From NCBI GenBank assembly GCA_031179305.1, contig JAPSHX010000007.1, positions 62,001 through 126,000 of the forward strand: DNA of 64,000 bases. Reading direction: 5' to 3'. This DNA is from Paenarthrobacter sp. GTDB lineage: Bacteria > Actinomycetota > Actinomycetes > Actinomycetales > Micrococcaceae. Made by a program: the position numbers and the translations under genes. The stretch's first letter is position 1. Each line of letters starts with the position of its first letter. Shown here one piece after another: positions 43,918-51,787 of the stretch. Under the pieces are notes generated by a model. That model saw only the letters and a list, made by a program, of their open reading frames with translations, was not told where the DNA came from and did no database searches.

Positions 43918-46002
43918 ATGGTGCAAGAACCAACGCAGGACCACCTCATCGGGACAACCGTAGACGGCCGATACACGGTCCGCTCGCGCTTGGCGCGGGG
44001 CGGTATGTCCACTGTTTACCTGGCCACGGACCAGCGCTTGGAGCGCGACGTGGCCCTCAAAGTCCTGCACCCACATCTGGCTAACGATCCCATATTCCTT
44101 GAGCGGCTAAGCCGCGAAGCAAAGGCCGCCGCGAGCCTCTCGCACCCCCACATCGTCGGGGTACTCGACCAAGGCGAGGATGGCCATATCGCCTACCTGG
44201 TGATGGAGTATGTCAAGGGGCATACCCTTCGTGACACCCTTAACGAACAGGGCGCCTTGCCGCCCCGCCTTGCCTTGGCCCTGATAGATCCCGTCATTGA
44301 GGGTCTGGCTGCCGCTCACCGCTCGGGTCTGATCCACCGTGACGTCAAGCCTGAGAACGTCCTCATTGCAGAAGACGGACGCATCAAAGTTGGTGACTTT
44401 GGACTGGCCAGGGCGATATCCGCCAACACCAGCACGGGTGCCCTGATCGGCACCGTGGCCTACTTGGCCCCCGAGCTGGTTCTCGGCCAGCCGGCCGATG
44501 CCCGCAGCGACATCTACTCGGCGGGCATCATGCTTTATGAGATGTTGACGGGCAAACAACCTTACGCAGGAGACTCCCCTATCCAGGTTGCCTACCAGCA
44601 CGTCAATGCTGTGGTGGGACGTCCTTCAGAGGCCGCTCCCGGCCTCGCCGGGGACCTGGATGAACTGGTGCAGTGGTGCACGGCGGTAGATGCGGAAAAC
44701 AGGCCTGTAGACGGTGCAGCTTTGCTGACCGAGCTCCGTCACATCCGCACTACACTGACGGACGAAGAACTGGACCGCAAGCAAGCGTCGTCCCGATTGC
44801 CCGACTCCCCCGCGCCCACCGCGGCTGCAACGGCACTTGGCGGGTCCGGTGTGCGAGGCGTTTCCGGTGAGAACCCCACAGAAGCCATTGCCTCCACGGC
44901 CTCGCCTACGGAAATGATCACGCACCAGAGCAACCCCACCACCATCATGGCCGCGGGTGTTCCAGTCAGGCCGCAAGCCGCAGCTGTTGGTCCGGGCAAT
45001 GACCTGGACGTGCGCCAGCCCGGCAAGCGGGTGCTGAAGAGACTCGAACGGCAAGAGAGCAAAGACCGCGCACGAGCCGCCGCCACTCCTAGTCGCCCGC
45101 TACGTGAGGGCAACCCGCGCCGCCGCGGCATTATCTGGACCATCGTGATCGTCATCCTTGCAACGCTTGCCGCGTCGGCGGGTTGGTTCTTCGGGATGGG
45201 ACCCGGATCGCCTGGAACCGTTCCGGACGTCAAGAACAAAACCGTGGCCGAGGCACAACAACTCCTCCGTACCGCCGGCTTCCAATCAGAACCGAAGGAT
45301 GTTTTCGACGACGACATCCTTGCAGGGCTGGCCGTTGGGACTGAACCGGAGTCCGGCACGGAGGTCCGGAAATTCCAATCCATCACGCTCTTCGTCTCCA
45401 AAGGCGCCCAGCTTTTCGCCCTGCCCGGACTGACCGGTGGCACCCTGGAAGAGGCAAAGATTGCCTTGAATTCCGCAGAAATGGCCCTCGGTAACGTCAC
45501 GCATGCCTTCGACGAAAAGGTTCCCGCCGGCGTCGTAATTTCCCAGGACCCTGCCAAGGGTACCGAGGTGAGGCACGGCACCCCCGTGTCGCTGGTGGTC
45601 TCCAAGGGACCCCAACCCATTCCTGTTCCCGATGTGCGCGGATTGACTCAGGACGCAGCCGTCAAGGCTATTCAGGATGCCGGGCTTAAGGCAGTTATCG
45701 CTCCGGAGACGGTGAATGACAAGACGGTCCCCAACGGGGCTGTGGTTTCCCAGACACCGGCAAATGGAACCCTTGTCCGCGGCGAAGCGGTGACGCTCAC
45801 CGTGTCCAAGGGGCCAAAGTTGGTGAAGGTGCCCAGCTTCATCGGCAAACAGGCCGATGAAGCTGAAAAGGAACTGAAAAGGCTCGGTTTCAAGGTAGAG
45901 GTCAACAAAATCCTGGGTGGCTTCTTCGGCACCGTCCGGGACCAGAACCCCGTCAATGCCGAGATACCGGAAGACTCAGTGGTCACCCTGACTGTTGTCT
46001 AG
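43918..46002 (+). CDS. PASTA-domain Ser/Thr protein kinase, PknL-like
   Basis: A 694-residue transmembrane receptor kinase. The Hanks kinase domain (about 15-280) has LARGGMSTVYLA, Lys48 in VALKVL, catalytic Asp142 in LIHRDVKPENVLI, DFG at 160-162 and activation loop NTSTGALIGTVAYLAPE. A juxtamembrane linker of about 120 residues precedes one span (GIIWTIVIVILATLAASAGW), then four extracellular PASTA repeats opening VPDVKNKTVAEAQQLL, ALPGLTGGTLEEAK, VPDVRGLTQDAAVKAI and VPSFIGKQADEAEKEL. PASTA domains sense muropeptides or lipid II. Position next to the Rv2175c-like gene and aroG matches mycobacterial pknL, although that protein lacks PASTA repeats. The name pknL is likely but not certain. 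Confidence 0.93.
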   Translation: MVQEPTQDHLIGTTVDGRYTVRSRLARGGMSTVYLATDQRLERDVALKVLHPHLANDPIFLERLSREAKAAASLSHPHIVGVLDQGEDGHIAYLVMEYVKGHTLRDTLNEQGALPPRLALALIDPVIEGLAAAHRSGLIHRDVKPENVLIAEDGRIKVGDFGLARAISANTSTGALIGTVAYLAPELVLGQPADARSDIYSAGIMLYEMLTGKQPYAGDSPIQVAYQHVNAVVGRPSEAAPGLAGDLDELVQWCTAVDAENRPVDGAALLTELRHIRTTLTDEELDRKQASSRLPDSPAPTAAATALGGSGVRGVSGENPTEAIASTASPTEMITHQSNPTTIMAAGVPVRPQAAAVGPGNDLDVRQPGKRVLKRLERQESKDRARAAATPSRPLREGNPRRRGIIWTIVIVILATLAASAGWFFGMGPGSPGTVPDVKNKTVAEAQQLLRTAGFQSEPKDVFDDDILAGLAVGTEPESGTEVRKFQSITLFVSKGAQLFALPGLTGGTLEEAKIALNSAEMALGNVTHAFDEKVPAGVVISQDPAKGTEVRHGTPVSLVVSKGPQPIPVPDVRGLTQDAAVKAIQDAGLKAVIAPETVNDKTVPNGAVVSQTPANGTLVRGEAVTLTVSKGPKLVKVPSFIGKQADEAEKELKRLGFKVEVNKILGGFFGTVRDQNPVNAEIPEDSVVTLTVV

Positions 46003-46016
46003 CCAAACCACAAAAA

Positions 46017-46046
46017 AGGCGCGGTCCGGGAATCCGGACCGCGCCT
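46017..46046. terminator. Bidirectional terminator between kinase and aroG
   Basis: AGGCGCGGTCCGG (46017-46029) pairs exactly with CCGGACCGCGCCT (46034-46046) across GAAT; A-rich DNA on the left and T-rich on the right serve both convergent genes. Confidence 0.88.
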
Positions 46047-46056
46047 ATTTGTGTCT

Positions 46057-47460
46057 CTATCTCTTGGATAGGGCTCCTGCCACCAGGAACGCCATCTCAA
46101 GGGACTGCATGTGGTTCAGGCGGGGATCGCACACTGACTCGTAACGGTCCAGGAATGCGTCCTGGTCGATCGGGTCAGCGCCGCCCAAGCACTCGGCGAC
46201 GTCGTCGCCGGTCATTTCAACGTGGAGTCCACCCGGTACCGTGCCCAGGGCGTGATGTACCTCGAAGAATCCACGCACTTCGTCAATGACGTCATCGAAG
46301 TTGCGCGTCTTGTAGCCGTTGGGAGACGTGACTGTGTTGCCGTGCATCGGGTCGGTCACCCACAGCACCTGCGCGCCGGATGCAGTGACGCGTTCGACGA
46401 CGGCCGGCAGCTTTTCACGGATGTTGCCGGCGCCCATCCGGGTGATGAACGTGAGACGGCCCGGTTCGCGGTTGGGGTCCAGTTTATCGATCAGGCGCAG
46501 GGCGTCATCGCCGCTGGTGGTGGGGCCAAGCTTGACACCGATGGGGTTCCGCACGCGTGACAGGAAATCCACGTGGGCGTGGTCCAGCTCGCGGGTCCGC
46601 TCCCCTATCCACAGGAAGTGCGCGGAGGTGTCGTAGGGAAGGCCGGTACGGGAATCGATGCGTGTCAGCGCGCGCTCATAGTCGAGCAGCAGTGCTTCGT
46701 GGCTGGCGAAGAACTCCACGCGCTTGAGTGCCTCGAAGTCGGCACCGCAGGAGTCCATGAAGCTGATGGCACGGTCGATGTCGCGCGCCAGCGATTCGTA
46801 GCGTGCGTGTGCCGGGTTCTCGGTGAACCCCTTGTTCCATTGGTGAACCAGGCGAAGATCCGCGAAGCCGCCTTGGGTAAAGGCGCGGATAAGGTTCAGC
46901 GTGGATGCAGACGTGTGGTACGCCTGAAGCATCCGGCTGGCGTCGTGTGCGCGGGATTCCGGCGTGAAGTCGTAGCCGTTGACGATGTCGCCGCGGTATG
47001 CGGGAAGTGTCACGCCGTCGCGCGTCTCGTCGTTGGAGGAGCGCGGCTTCGCGAACTGGCCTGCCATCCGGCCCATCTTGATGACGGGCATGGCAGCCCC
47101 ATACGTGAGCACCACGGCCATCTGCAGGATCGTCTTGACCCGGGCGCTGATCTTGTCCGCGGTAGCTGCCTCAAAGGTTTCAGCGCAGTCACCACCCTGC
47201 AGGAGGAAGGCTTTGCCCTGGGCAGCCGCGGCAAGGCGCTCTCTCAGGACGTCCACTTCACCGGCGAACACCAGGGGCGGCACCACCGAGAGCTCCTTGA
47301 CGGAAGCCTTGAAGACTTCAGTGTTGGACCATGTTGGCTGCTGGGAAATCGGCAGGTCCCGCCAAGCATCGAGCCCGGGATAGTTCGCTGCCCCGCTCTG
47401 GGCGGTACTGGCGAGAGGATCTGCTGCGGAGGGTGCGGTGTTCGCGGTTAGCTCAGTCAC
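46057..47460 (-). CDS. aroG: 3-deoxy-7-phosphoheptulonate synthase, class II
   Basis: Condenses phosphoenolpyruvate and erythrose 4-phosphate, the first step of aromatic amino acid synthesis. The 467 residues match the mycobacterial class II enzyme (462). Recognisable are LDAWRDLPISQQPTWSNTEV, LLQGGDCAETFEAATADKIS (PEP/metal site), VIKMGRMAGQFAKPRSSNDE, LPAYRGDIVNGYDFTPESRA, SSAHFLWIGERTRELDHAH-like DTSAHFLWIGERTRELDHAH, VKLGPTTSGDDALRLIDKLD and VTDPMHGNTVTSPNGYKTRN. It starts at GTG 47460, with AAGGG immediately before and no well-spaced ribosome binding site. Confidence 0.97.
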   Translation of the reverse strand: MTELTANTAPSAADPLASTAQSGAANYPGLDAWRDLPISQQPTWSNTEVFKASVKELSVVPPLVFAGEVDVLRERLAAAAQGKAFLLQGGDCAETFEAATADKISARVKTILQMAVVLTYGAAMPVIKMGRMAGQFAKPRSSNDETRDGVTLPAYRGDIVNGYDFTPESRAHDASRMLQAYHTSASTLNLIRAFTQGGFADLRLVHQWNKGFTENPAHARYESLARDIDRAISFMDSCGADFEALKRVEFFASHEALLLDYERALTRIDSRTGLPYDTSAHFLWIGERTRELDHAHVDFLSRVRNPIGVKLGPTTSGDDALRLIDKLDPNREPGRLTFITRMGAGNIREKLPAVVERVTASGAQVLWVTDPMHGNTVTSPNGYKTRNFDDVIDEVRGFFEVHHALGTVPGGLHVEMTGDDVAECLGGADPIDQDAFLDRYESVCDPRLNHMQSLEMAFLVAGALSKR

Positions 47461-47526
47461 CCTTCAAGAGTAGTAGCCCACGGCAAGGTTGCGGGACTGC
47501 AGCCGTAACTGATGCCCCCGCCTACG

Positions 47527-48318
47527 TCACAGTTTCTCCGCTGATCCGTTCCCGTCGCTCCGGGGTTCATCCCTGTCCTCAGCAATGTCGGACGTGGCGT
47601 CTTCGGCAACCTCAATCTTATGGACCGGTTCCGGGCCTTTGCCGGCCAACTGGGCCTTGACCACCGCTGCGTACTCGTCCACGTATTCCTGGCCGGAAAG
47701 CCGCATCAGTTCATACATGATTTCGTCGGTCACAGCCCTCTGGATCAGCCGGTCGTCTTCCATGCCGTAATAGCGGCTGAAGTCCAGAGGTTGCCCGAAA
47801 ATAAGGCCGATCCGGCGGATGGTGGGCAGGCGTTTGCCGATGGGTTGGACCTTCTCCGTCCCGATCATTGCCACGGGCACCACGGGAACACGTGTTTGCA
47901 GTGCCAGTTTGGCCACGCCCACTTTGCCACGGTAAAGCCGGGCATCGGGGCTACGGGTGCCCTCCGGATAGATCCCCAGAAGGCCGCCGGAGTTCAGGAC
48001 GTCCTTGCCTGCCTGCAGCGACATTTCCGAGGCTGCGCCGCCTGAACGGTCCATCGGCAGCTGGTTGCTCAGTCTGAAAAACAGCGCAGTGAGCCGTCCT
48101 TTGAGCCCCTTGCCTGTGAAGTACTCGGACTTAGCAAGGAAGATCACCGGACGATGAACCATCAGGGGCAGGAAGATGGAGTCCGAGAAGGACAAGTGGT
48201 TGGAGGCCAGGATGGCAGCTCCGCTGTCAGGGACGTTGTCCAGTCCCTTCACCCAGGGACGGAACAGGAGCTTGAGGATGGGACCGAGAAAGATCCTCTT
48301 CATGACCCAATAGAACAC
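47527..48318 (-). CDS. 1-acyl-glycerol-3-phosphate acyltransferase (PlsC family)
   Basis: Transfers an acyl group to lysophosphatidic acid or a related acceptor at the membrane. From GTG at 48318 it has 263 residues. The HX4D catalytic motif is SNHLSFSDSIF, then PMDRSGG, and the acceptor motif GIYPEGTRSPDARLYRGKVG, with VPVVPVAMIGTEKV. A hydrophobic segment (FLGPILKLLFRPWV) is near the N-terminus. GAGAGGACAACC precedes the GTG; the longer open frame adds 64 unrelated residues. It resembles the Rv2182c-type protein found between aroG and fadD15 in mycobacteria. Acceptor specificity is unproven. Confidence 0.92.
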   Translation of the reverse strand: MFYWVMKRIFLGPILKLLFRPWVKGLDNVPDSGAAILASNHLSFSDSIFLPLMVHRPVIFLAKSEYFTGKGLKGRLTALFFRLSNQLPMDRSGGAASEMSLQAGKDVLNSGGLLGIYPEGTRSPDARLYRGKVGVAKLALQTRVPVVPVAMIGTEKVQPIGKRLPTIRRIGLIFGQPLDFSRYYGMEDDRLIQRAVTDEIMYELMRLSGQEYVDEYAAVVKAQLAGKGPEPVHKIEVAEDATSDIAEDRDEPRSDGNGSAEKL

Positions 48319-48428
48319 GGTTGTCCTCTCACGGCCGATTGGTTGGCATGCACCCGGGCTACCCGGCCGGCACTCAACAGCAACCCTACTCCAGTGAGAA
48401 ATGTCAGGAACAGTGACACGATGGACAC

Positions 48429-49217
48429 ATGACGGAACGCAACAAACCCGCCGCGCCGCTCGCTTTCCACCATGCCGGACATGGAGCCAACGCATCCATC
48501 GGCGTGGCAATCTGCCACGGTTTCACCGGAAGCCCCCTCAGCGTCCTCCCCTGGGCCGAATACCTCGCCAAGCAGGGCTTCGCGGTGTCTGTGCCCCTCC
48601 TTCCCGGGCACGGCACCAGTTGGCATGACCTCGCCACCACAAGGTGGCAGGACTGGTACCGGACCTTTGAGCAGAGTTACCTCGACCTTGCAGCGAACAC
48701 GGAGACGTGTTTCGTGGCGGGCCTGTCCATGGGTGGAGCCTTGGCTCTGCGGGTGGCCTCCCGCCATGAAGTTTCCGGGCTGGTCTTGGTGAACCCGGGG
48801 CTGAGCTTCTACGACCGCCGCGTCCGGTATGTAGCAGCGTTGAAGTACGTCATGCGCACTACTACCCCCATAGTGGAGGACAGGCCCGCACCCATAACGA
48901 TCGAAGAAGGCGACTACTCCAAGACGCCGCTGAAGGCTGTCCATGAACTCAAGAAACTCTTCCGCGCAGCTACCCGGGGCCTACCGCACGTGGAGGCTCC
49001 CGCGCTGGTATTCAAATCCTCGGTTGACGACGTCATCCCGCCGAGCTCATTGGCCACCATCAGCAAGTACATCGACTCCTCGCGCCTCAAAGTTGTCACG
49101 CTTCCGCACAGCGGACACGTAGCCACCTTGGATGTTGACGCACCCACCATTTTTGAAGAATCAGCCGGCTTTTTCCGCCAGCGTGCCGGGGACAGAGTAG
49201 CCTCAGAGTCATCATGA
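48429..49217 (+). CDS. Alpha/beta hydrolase, carboxylesterase type (copy 1)
   Basis: A 262-residue serine hydrolase of the bacterial esterase/monoacylglycerol lipase group. It has the oxyanion segment AICHGFTGSPLSVLPWAEYL, LLPGHGTSWHDLATTRWQDW, nucleophile elbow FVAGLSMGGALAL, the likely Asp in FKSSVDDVIPPSS and His in LPHSGHVATLDVDA. The substrate is unknown; the neighbouring acyltransferase and CoA ligase suggest a lipid. Its stop overlaps the start of a clear paralogue by 4 nt. It is divergent from the plsC-type gene. Confidence 0.88.
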   Translation: MTERNKPAAPLAFHHAGHGANASIGVAICHGFTGSPLSVLPWAEYLAKQGFAVSVPLLPGHGTSWHDLATTRWQDWYRTFEQSYLDLAANTETCFVAGLSMGGALALRVASRHEVSGLVLVNPGLSFYDRRVRYVAALKYVMRTTTPIVEDRPAPITIEEGDYSKTPLKAVHELKKLFRAATRGLPHVEAPALVFKSSVDDVIPPSSLATISKYIDSSRLKVVTLPHSGHVATLDVDAPTIFEESAGFFRQRAGDRVASESS

Positions 49218-50017
49218 AAATGCTCCCCGACTTTTCGCCGTTCCACAGCAGCTGGAAGGGTGCCGGTCCTCGTGTTGGTGTGGTCATGTCCCACGGGTTC
49301 ACTGGAAGCCCGCACAGCGTCAGGCCGTGGGCCCAACACCTTGCTGCGTCCGGTTACGCCGTCCGACTGCCGTTGCTGCCCGGTCATGGCACCACGTGGC
49401 AGGACATGGCCACCCGCTCGTGGCGGGAGTGGCACCGTGCCGTTGATGATGCGTACCTTGAGCTGGCTTCCGAGTGCGATTACGTTTTTTCTGCCGGCTT
49501 GTCCATGGGCGGAACCTTGGCCTTGCGGATAGCTGCGACGCGCCCCGTTGCAGGCACAGTGGTGGTGAACCCCGGACTGGTCCTGGACGATCCGCGGGCT
49601 GTCATTGTCGCTGCCCTCAAGTATGTAGTGAAGACGACTCCGGCCATCGCCAACGACATCCTCAAACCGGACCAGGATGAAGGCGCCTACGCCCGGACGC
49701 CCGTTGCGGCCGCCCACCAGCTAAAGAAGATGTACAAGGACACGGCGGCCATCCTGCCGCGCATCAGCTCACCCGTCCGGGTCTACAAGTCCACGGTGGA
49801 CAACGTCATCTCGAACGCAAGCCTGGAGTTCCTCCGCTCCCGGGTTCAGGCACCGGTGGATATCAGTTACCTCCACAACAGCCACCACGTGGCCACCCTT
49901 GATAATGACGCTCCCGAGATTTTTTCCGGGACTGTCGACTTTATTCAGAAGACCGTAGCGGCCCTGGCCGGGCACGGGCTTTCCCCCGAAAAGGACACAG
50001 CCCATGAACAGGCCTGA
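49214..50017 (+). CDS. Alpha/beta hydrolase, carboxylesterase type (copy 2)
   Basis: A 267-residue paralogue of the preceding gene. It has VVMSHGFTGSPHSVRPWAQH, LLPGHGTTWQDMATRSWREW, nucleophile elbow FSAGLSMGGTLALRI, acid in YKSTVDNVISNAS and His in YLHNSHHVATLDNDA. Both copies share VNPGL and ALKYV elements after the nucleophile, so they arose by tandem duplication. The ATG overlaps the first gene's TGA (ATGA), and its end overlaps the next gene by 14 nt. The pair may act together or on different chain lengths, but this is inference. Confidence 0.88.
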   Translation: MKMLPDFSPFHSSWKGAGPRVGVVMSHGFTGSPHSVRPWAQHLAASGYAVRLPLLPGHGTTWQDMATRSWREWHRAVDDAYLELASECDYVFSAGLSMGGTLALRIAATRPVAGTVVVNPGLVLDDPRAVIVAALKYVVKTTPAIANDILKPDQDEGAYARTPVAAAHQLKKMYKDTAAILPRISSPVRVYKSTVDNVISNASLEFLRSRVQAPVDISYLHNSHHVATLDNDAPEIFSGTVDFIQKTVAALAGHGLSPEKDTAHEQA

Positions 50018-50510
50018 TCCCAATTCTGCTGATCAAAGCGCCAACAAAGATGACGACGCCGTGTGGCAGGATCTGGTGGCCCGGCTGGAGGCGACACAGT
50101 CGGGCCCGGAAGCGGGGCGTCAACCAGAGTCCGCAAGGACTTTCAAGGACTTCGATCCACTAGGACTGTCCGCCCCTGCCCCGGAACCGGTACCTGATGC
50201 GTCAGTCCGCGCCGATGCCGAAGCCGGAATCCGGCCGTCCGGGCCTCGGGACTTCGAAGTCGAGGACGAGGACCACGCCTTCATTCCTGAGGATCCCCCC
50301 AGCCTTGCGGGAACCGAGCCGCTGGTCATGCTGGCGTGGGTGGGTGCTGTGGGCGGACCCATCGCTTTGCTTTTCACAGCCATGTTTTGGCGGTCGGCAC
50401 CGTTGACGGCAATTCTTGGCATTGTCGCCATTTTCGTGGCATCGGTGGTCTACCTCATCATGCGGCTTCCGCAGGAAAAGAATGAGGACGACGACGGCGC
50501 CCGCCTCTAG
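50004..50510 (+). CDS. Membrane protein with acidic N-terminal region
   Basis: A 168-residue protein. The first 100 residues are acidic and Pro-rich (DPNSADQSANKDDDAVWQDL, GPRDFEVEDEDHAFIPEDPP), followed by two spans, LVMLAWVGAVGGPIALLFTA and LTAILGIVAIFVASVVYLIM, and a charged tail. I do not know a named function; similar proteins stand after this esterase in related genomes as far as I recall. Its ATG lies inside the esterase gene, so translation is coupled. Confidence 0.82.
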   Translation: MNRPDPNSADQSANKDDDAVWQDLVARLEATQSGPEAGRQPESARTFKDFDPLGLSAPAPEPVPDASVRADAEAGIRPSGPRDFEVEDEDHAFIPEDPPSLAGTEPLVMLAWVGAVGGPIALLFTAMFWRSAPLTAILGIVAIFVASVVYLIMRLPQEKNEDDDGARL

Positions 50511-50540
50511 GTGCACACAGCTGTTCCCAGCGTGGCCTGC

Positions 50541-51599
50541 TTAGCTGCGCGCCCGTCCACTGACGCGTGACAGGTCTGCTGCGCCGATCATGCCGGCACG
50601 CGGGCCCAGGGCCGCGAGCTCAATCCTCGCCATGGGACGGAAACCCCGCCCTGTCAAGTTCTTCGCGAATGACTCGCGGGCAGGTCCGGCGAGCAACTCC
50701 CCTGCGTCACACAGCCCCCCACCTATGACGAACATCCCGGGGTCAAGTGCTGCTGCTAGGTTGGCCAACCCCAGGCCCAACCATTCGCCTTGGTCGGCGA
50801 GGAGTTCTCGGGACGTGGCATCGCCCGCAAGTGCCAGCGAGGTCACGGCTGCGCCCGACAGGTTTTCCGCGGTCCCGCCCGCTTTCTCCAATAGAGCACG
50901 GCCCGCGGGGGAATTGGTCCGCACCAGCTGCCGGGCTTCACGGCCCAAGGCGTTGCCGGAGGCATACTGCTCCCAGCAACCGCGGTTACCGCATTCGCAG
51001 CGGTGGCCCCCGGGGAAAATGATCTGGTGCCCGAATTCCCCGGCCACGCCGTAGCGTCCCCGTTCCACCCTGCCATCCATGACCATGGCACCTCCAATGC
51101 CCGTCCCAAGGGTGATACAGACCAGGCGGCTTTCACCTTGGCCTGAGCCAAAGCGCCACTCCGCCCATGCCGCAGCATCGGCGTCATTGGTGAGAAGGAC
51201 GGGACGTCTCAGCAACTTCTGGAGGCTCTCCCGCAATGGTTCGTTGCGCCACGCCAGATGGGGGCTGAACAGCACCGTGCCGCCATCGAGGTCCATCCAT
51301 CCTGCGGCGCCGATCCCCACTGAAGCGATCCGGTGGCCTGCGCTGAGTTCGTTTACGAGCTCCACAATGGTCTGCTCGACGGCCCGCGGGTCCGCGCCCG
51401 GCGTGGACCTGCGGGCATCGGCGAGGACCCGACCCTCGGCATCCACAACGCCGGCGGCCACCTTGGTGCCGCCAATGTCGATCCCGATCGCCAGTCCGCG
51501 GCGGCCCAAGTGGCTTCGTCGGGCGGCCCAAGGCACGTCCCTCCATGCCGAGGCCGGTGGCTTGGGTCTGACCAGGGAACTGGACCGTAGTGCGGGCAT
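50541..51599 (-). CDS. glk: ROK-family glucokinase
   Basis: ATP-dependent glucokinase. The 352 residues have the phosphate-1 loop GLAIGIDIGGTKVAAGVVDA, LLTNDADAAAWAEWRFGSGQ, phosphate-2 VCITLGTGIGGAMVMDG, the ROK zinc signature GEFGHQIIFPGGHRCECGNR followed by GCWEQYASG, and adenosine-site VIGGGLCDAGELL. The N-terminal 35 basic residues before GLAIGIDIGG are atypical; the ATG at 51599 has GAGGGG close by, but a shorter start is possible. It is convergent with the membrane-protein gene and divergent from the CoA ligase. A second, polyphosphate-type glucokinase is at 7971-8789. Confidence 0.92.
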   Translation of the reverse strand: MPALRSSSLVRPKPPASAWRDVPWAARRSHLGRRGLAIGIDIGGTKVAAGVVDAEGRVLADARRSTPGADPRAVEQTIVELVNELSAGHRIASVGIGAAGWMDLDGGTVLFSPHLAWRNEPLRESLQKLLRRPVLLTNDADAAAWAEWRFGSGQGESRLVCITLGTGIGGAMVMDGRVERGRYGVAGEFGHQIIFPGGHRCECGNRGCWEQYASGNALGREARQLVRTNSPAGRALLEKAGGTAENLSGAAVTSLALAGDATSRELLADQGEWLGLGLANLAAALDPGMFVIGGGLCDAGELLAGPARESFAKNLTGRGFRPMARIELAALGPRAGMIGAADLSRVSGRARS

Positions 51600-51711
51600 C
51601 CCCTCATCCTATTCCGCAGGGCCAAGCAGCACCGGCATCGAAGGGGCACAGACGGCATCGAGTTGCTTGAAATGACCGCTCATCCGTAAAGTTACTCGCC
51701 AGTAGGTGAAA

Positions 51712-51740
51712 TAGAACACACCTCCGCGAGCGGGCATACT
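51712..51740 (+). promoter_or_regulatory. Possible promoter of the acyl-CoA ligase gene
   Basis: TAGAAC (51712-51717) and CATACT (51735-51740) lie 17 bp apart, upstream of the GTG at 51788. Both elements depart from consensus, so this is tentative. Confidence 0.35.
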
Positions 51741-51787
51741 AGAGTGGAAGCAGCCCCTCGTGGCCCGTGGATATCAAAGGAGCTACC

